This document shows, in pieces, positions 5,382-6,904 of a DNA stretch of 6,904 nucleotides. A model generated the notes under the pieces. That model did not search any database and had not been told where the DNA came from. It saw nothing but the letters and a program-made list of their open reading frames with translations. Source of the DNA: Fodinibacter sp045807225 (lineage in GTDB: Bacteria; Actinomycetota; Actinomycetes; Actinomycetales; Dermatophilaceae). Location: assembly GCA_045807225.1 (NCBI GenBank), contig JBJMHU010000067.1:1-6904 (forward strand). The letters are read 5' to 3'. Each line of letters opens with the position of its first letter. Position 1 is the stretch's first letter. Both the position numbers and the translations under genes were made by a program.

Positions 5382-5398
5382 CACGAGGAGTTTCTGTC

Positions 5399-6529
5399 AT
5401 GACGGCCACCCCGACGAGGTCGACCGCCGCGGTCTGGCGTCCCGGCGACCCCGTCGGTGACCGCCGCTTCGCCTCGATCGGTGACCTGGTGCTGGAGCGC
5501 GGTGGGGTGCTGCCCGACGTGACCATCGCGTACGAGACGTGGGGCACCCTGTCTGCGTCCGGGGACAACGCCGTGCTCGTCGAGCACGCGCTGACCGGTG
5601 ACTCCCACGTCGTCGGGGACTCCGGGCCGGGGCACCCGTCGCCCGGCTGGTGGCCCGGCCTGATCGGGCCCGGCGCACCGCTGGACACCGACCACCTGTT
5701 CGTCGTCGCGAGCAACGTCCTCGGGGGGTGCCAGGGCACGACGGGGCCGTCCTCGCCCGACCCTCGAGGGCGTCCCTGGGCTGGCCGGTTCCCGTTCGTC
5801 ACGATCCGAGACCAGGTCGCCGCCGAGGTAGCCCTCGCCGACGCGCTCGGCATCGCGCGCTGGCACGGCGTGCTCGGTGGCTCGATGGGTGGCATGCGGG
5901 CCCTCGAGTGGGTGGCCGGGCACCCCGAGCGGGTGGAGCGTGCCCTGGTGCTCGCCTCGACGCCCTATGCCACCGCCGACCAGGTGGCCTGGTGCCAGCC
6001 CCAGCTGCTCGCGATCCGGTCCGACCCCGCCTTCAACGGCGGCGACTACTACGGCCGAGAGGAGTGGCCGGTCGTGGGCATGGGCATCGCGCGGCGGATC
6101 GCGCACACCACCTACCGCCACGAGGCCGAGCTCGACGACCGGTTCGGGCGCCGGCCGCGGGTGGGGGAGGACCCGCTCGGGGGCGGTGGGCGCTACGACG
6201 TCGAGAGCTACCTCGACCACCACGCCGCCAAGCTGGCGCGCCGCTTCGACCCCAACAGCTACGTCGTGCTCACCGAGGCGATGAACAGCCACGACGTCGG
6301 TCGTGGTCGCGGTGGCCTCGCCGCTGCCCTCGCCGGCTTCGCCGGCGCGCTGCACGTGGCGGGTGTGACGACCGACCGGCTCTACCCGCTGCGGCTCTCG
6401 GAGGAGATCGCCGACGCCCATGCCGGGTCCGTGATGTCGGTGATCGAGTCACGCCACGGCCACGACGGCTTCCTCGTCGAGACCGAGCAGGTGGGCGGGG
6501 TCATCGCCCGAGCGGTGAGCGAGGCCTGA
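5399..6529 (+). CDS. metX: Homoserine O-acetyltransferase (MetX)
   Basis: The enzyme activates homoserine by O-acylation, normally from acetyl-CoA, the first committed step of methionine synthesis by the direct sulfhydrylation or transsulfuration route; it is cytoplasmic. The 376 residues form an alpha/beta-hydrolase fold: HALTGDSH (63-70), NVLGGCQGTTGPSSPDP (106-122), the nucleophile elbow GGSMGGM with Ser162, AIRSDPAFNGGDY (205-217) with the conserved Arg207, Asp326 in VTTDRLYPL, and His355 in GHDGFL. Ser162, Asp326 and His355 make the expected catalytic triad, and the length is normal. The start is the ATG at 5399, eight bases after GAGGAG. The SAM-IV riboswitch immediately upstream supports the role. 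A metY-like sulfhydrylase gene, often beside metX, is not in the window. Some MetX relatives use succinyl-CoA; sequence reading alone cannot fully exclude that. Confidence 0.96.
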   Translation: MTATPTRSTAAVWRPGDPVGDRRFASIGDLVLERGGVLPDVTIAYETWGTLSASGDNAVLVEHALTGDSHVVGDSGPGHPSPGWWPGLIGPGAPLDTDHLFVVASNVLGGCQGTTGPSSPDPRGRPWAGRFPFVTIRDQVAAEVALADALGIARWHGVLGGSMGGMRALEWVAGHPERVERALVLASTPYATADQVAWCQPQLLAIRSDPAFNGGDYYGREEWPVVGMGIARRIAHTTYRHEAELDDRFGRRPRVGEDPLGGGGRYDVESYLDHHAAKLARRFDPNSYVVLTEAMNSHDVGRGRGGLAAALAGFAGALHVAGVTTDRLYPLRLSEEIADAHAGSVMSVIESRHGHDGFLVETEQVGGVIARAVSEA

Positions 6530-6533
6530 GCCG

Positions 6534-6590
6534 CTCCTCCTGCGGTAACGTGCCTGACGTAGACACCGCGCCGTCTGCCCTCAGGAGGAG
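6534..6590 (+). promoter_or_regulatory. usp ribosome binding site and its upstream perfect complement
   Basis: CAGGAGGAG (6582-6590) is a strong Shine-Dalgarno sequence three bases before the GTG at 6594. CTCCTCCTG (6534-6542), starting four bases after the metX stop, is its exact 9-base complement. If both are in one RNA they could pair across a 39-base loop and hide the ribosome binding site. The complementarity is certain; a regulatory effect is inference. Confidence 0.4.
6546..6551 (+). promoter_or_regulatory. Candidate -10 box for universal stress protein gene
   Basis: TAACGT in the 64-bp metX-usp gap is a fair -10 match, placing the transcription start near 6557-6559 and giving a leader of about 35 bases. 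TAGACA (6560-6565) is a weaker alternative. No convincing -35 box is seen; the region that would hold it overlaps the end of metX. Confidence 0.35.
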
Positions 6591-6593
6591 ATC

Positions 6594-6904
6594 GTGACCA
6601 TCGTCGTCGGGTTCGTTCCCACGAAGGAGGGGCGGGCCGCACTCGCTCGCTCGGTGGAGGAAGCCAAGACACGCCGATCACGGCTCGTGGTGATCAACTC
6701 CAACCGCGGGGGTCGCGACTTCGACGACGAGTCCACCCAGGCGGCCGAGGCCGAGCTCCAGCGGGTCAAGGACGAGCTGGGCGGCGACGGCCTCGAGCTC
6801 GAGGTGCGCCAGCTGGTGCGAGGCAACGAGCCGGCCGAGGACCTCATCTCCGTGGCCAACGAGACCGACGCCGACCTCATCGTCATCGGCCTGCGCCGCC
6901 GCAC
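6594..6904 (+). CDS. Universal stress protein (UspA family), N-terminal part (3' end outside window)
   Basis: The GTG at 6594 starts a frame still open at the right edge, giving 103 complete codons. The product begins MTIVVGFVPTKEGRAALARS, the first beta strand and helix of a Usp domain, continues with a second strand LVVINSN (31-37), a long charged helix (46-64), and VRQLVRGNEPAEDLISVANE (71-90), then ends in ADLIVIGLRRR (93-103). The ADLIVIG strand leads into the loop that in ATP-binding members carries G-x2-G-x9-G; that part is beyond the window, so nucleotide binding cannot be judged. Usp proteins are cytoplasmic and respond to stress or energy limitation. A single-domain protein of about 130-150 residues is expected. 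AGGAGGAG (6583-6590) supports the start. It may be read from the metX transcript, its own promoter, or both. Confidence 0.85.
   Translation, partial: MTIVVGFVPTKEGRAALARSVEEAKTRRSRLVVINSNRGGRDFDDESTQAAEAELQRVKDELGGDGLELEVRQLVRGNEPAEDLISVANETDADLIVIGLRRR

Noticed and set aside
5276..6421. Minus-strand 381-codon open frame opposite metX
   Set aside because: It is a shadow of metX, covers the riboswitch, and shows no domain; metX has all catalytic residues and a supported start.
1..6904. Mobile element, prophage, toxin-antitoxin or defence genes
   Set aside because: No transposase, integrase, recognisable toxin pair, terminal inverted repeats with target duplication, or base-composition break was found; all genes look like resident housekeeping or conserved hypothetical genes.

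Overview
This 6.9-kb window is typical high-GC actinobacterial chromosome. Codons end almost uniformly in G or C, GTG starts occur next to strong AGGAGG ribosome binding sites, and a SAM-IV class riboswitch (a largely actinobacterial class) precedes metX. The gene mix (PAC2 protein, a stand-alone family-A polymerase, DUF4192, a MetX-Usp neighbourhood) suggests a member of the Micrococcales such as the Intrasporangiaceae. That placement is an inference from gene content and style, not from a search.

Layout from left to right. (1) The 3' half of a PAC2-family gene enters from the left edge (1-495, +). (2) It converges on a family-A DNA polymerase gene lacking the 5' nuclease domain (606-2306, -). 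The 110-bp gap between them holds overlapping inverted repeats that look like a two-way terminator. (3) Divergent from the polymerase is an EcsC-family gene (2433-3197, +), followed by a small YkvA/DUF1232 membrane-associated protein gene (3277-3744, +) with its own strong ribosome binding site. (4) A 171-bp gap follows, carrying four copies of a 10-bp repeat and two near-consensus actinobacterial DnaA boxes 30 bp apart. (5) A DUF4192 gene (3916-5133, +) starts without a visible ribosome binding site. (6) A 265-bp regulatory region has an imperfect palindrome behind DUF4192, a TAGCAT -10 box, a SAM-IV riboswitch, and then metX (homoserine O-acetyltransferase, 5399-6529, +). (7) A universal stress protein gene begins at 6594 and runs off the right edge.

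The best-understood unit is riboswitch plus metX. When S-adenosylmethionine is plentiful the leader should shut off the first committed step of methionine synthesis. The two pseudoknots can be traced base by base, and the second ends three bases before the metX ribosome binding site, which points to control of translation. Downstream of metX, a 9-base sequence perfectly complementary to the usp ribosome binding site lies just after the metX stop codon. Read-through RNA from metX could therefore be untranslatable for usp, while RNA from an internal promoter would not be.

I see no defence system, mobile element, CRISPR array, tRNA or rRNA, and no convincing undescribed multi-gene system. The remaining genes (PAC2, EcsC, YkvA, DUF4192) belong to widespread families with poorly known roles. 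The points worth a second look are mostly regulatory, plus an unusual active-site helix in the polymerase.
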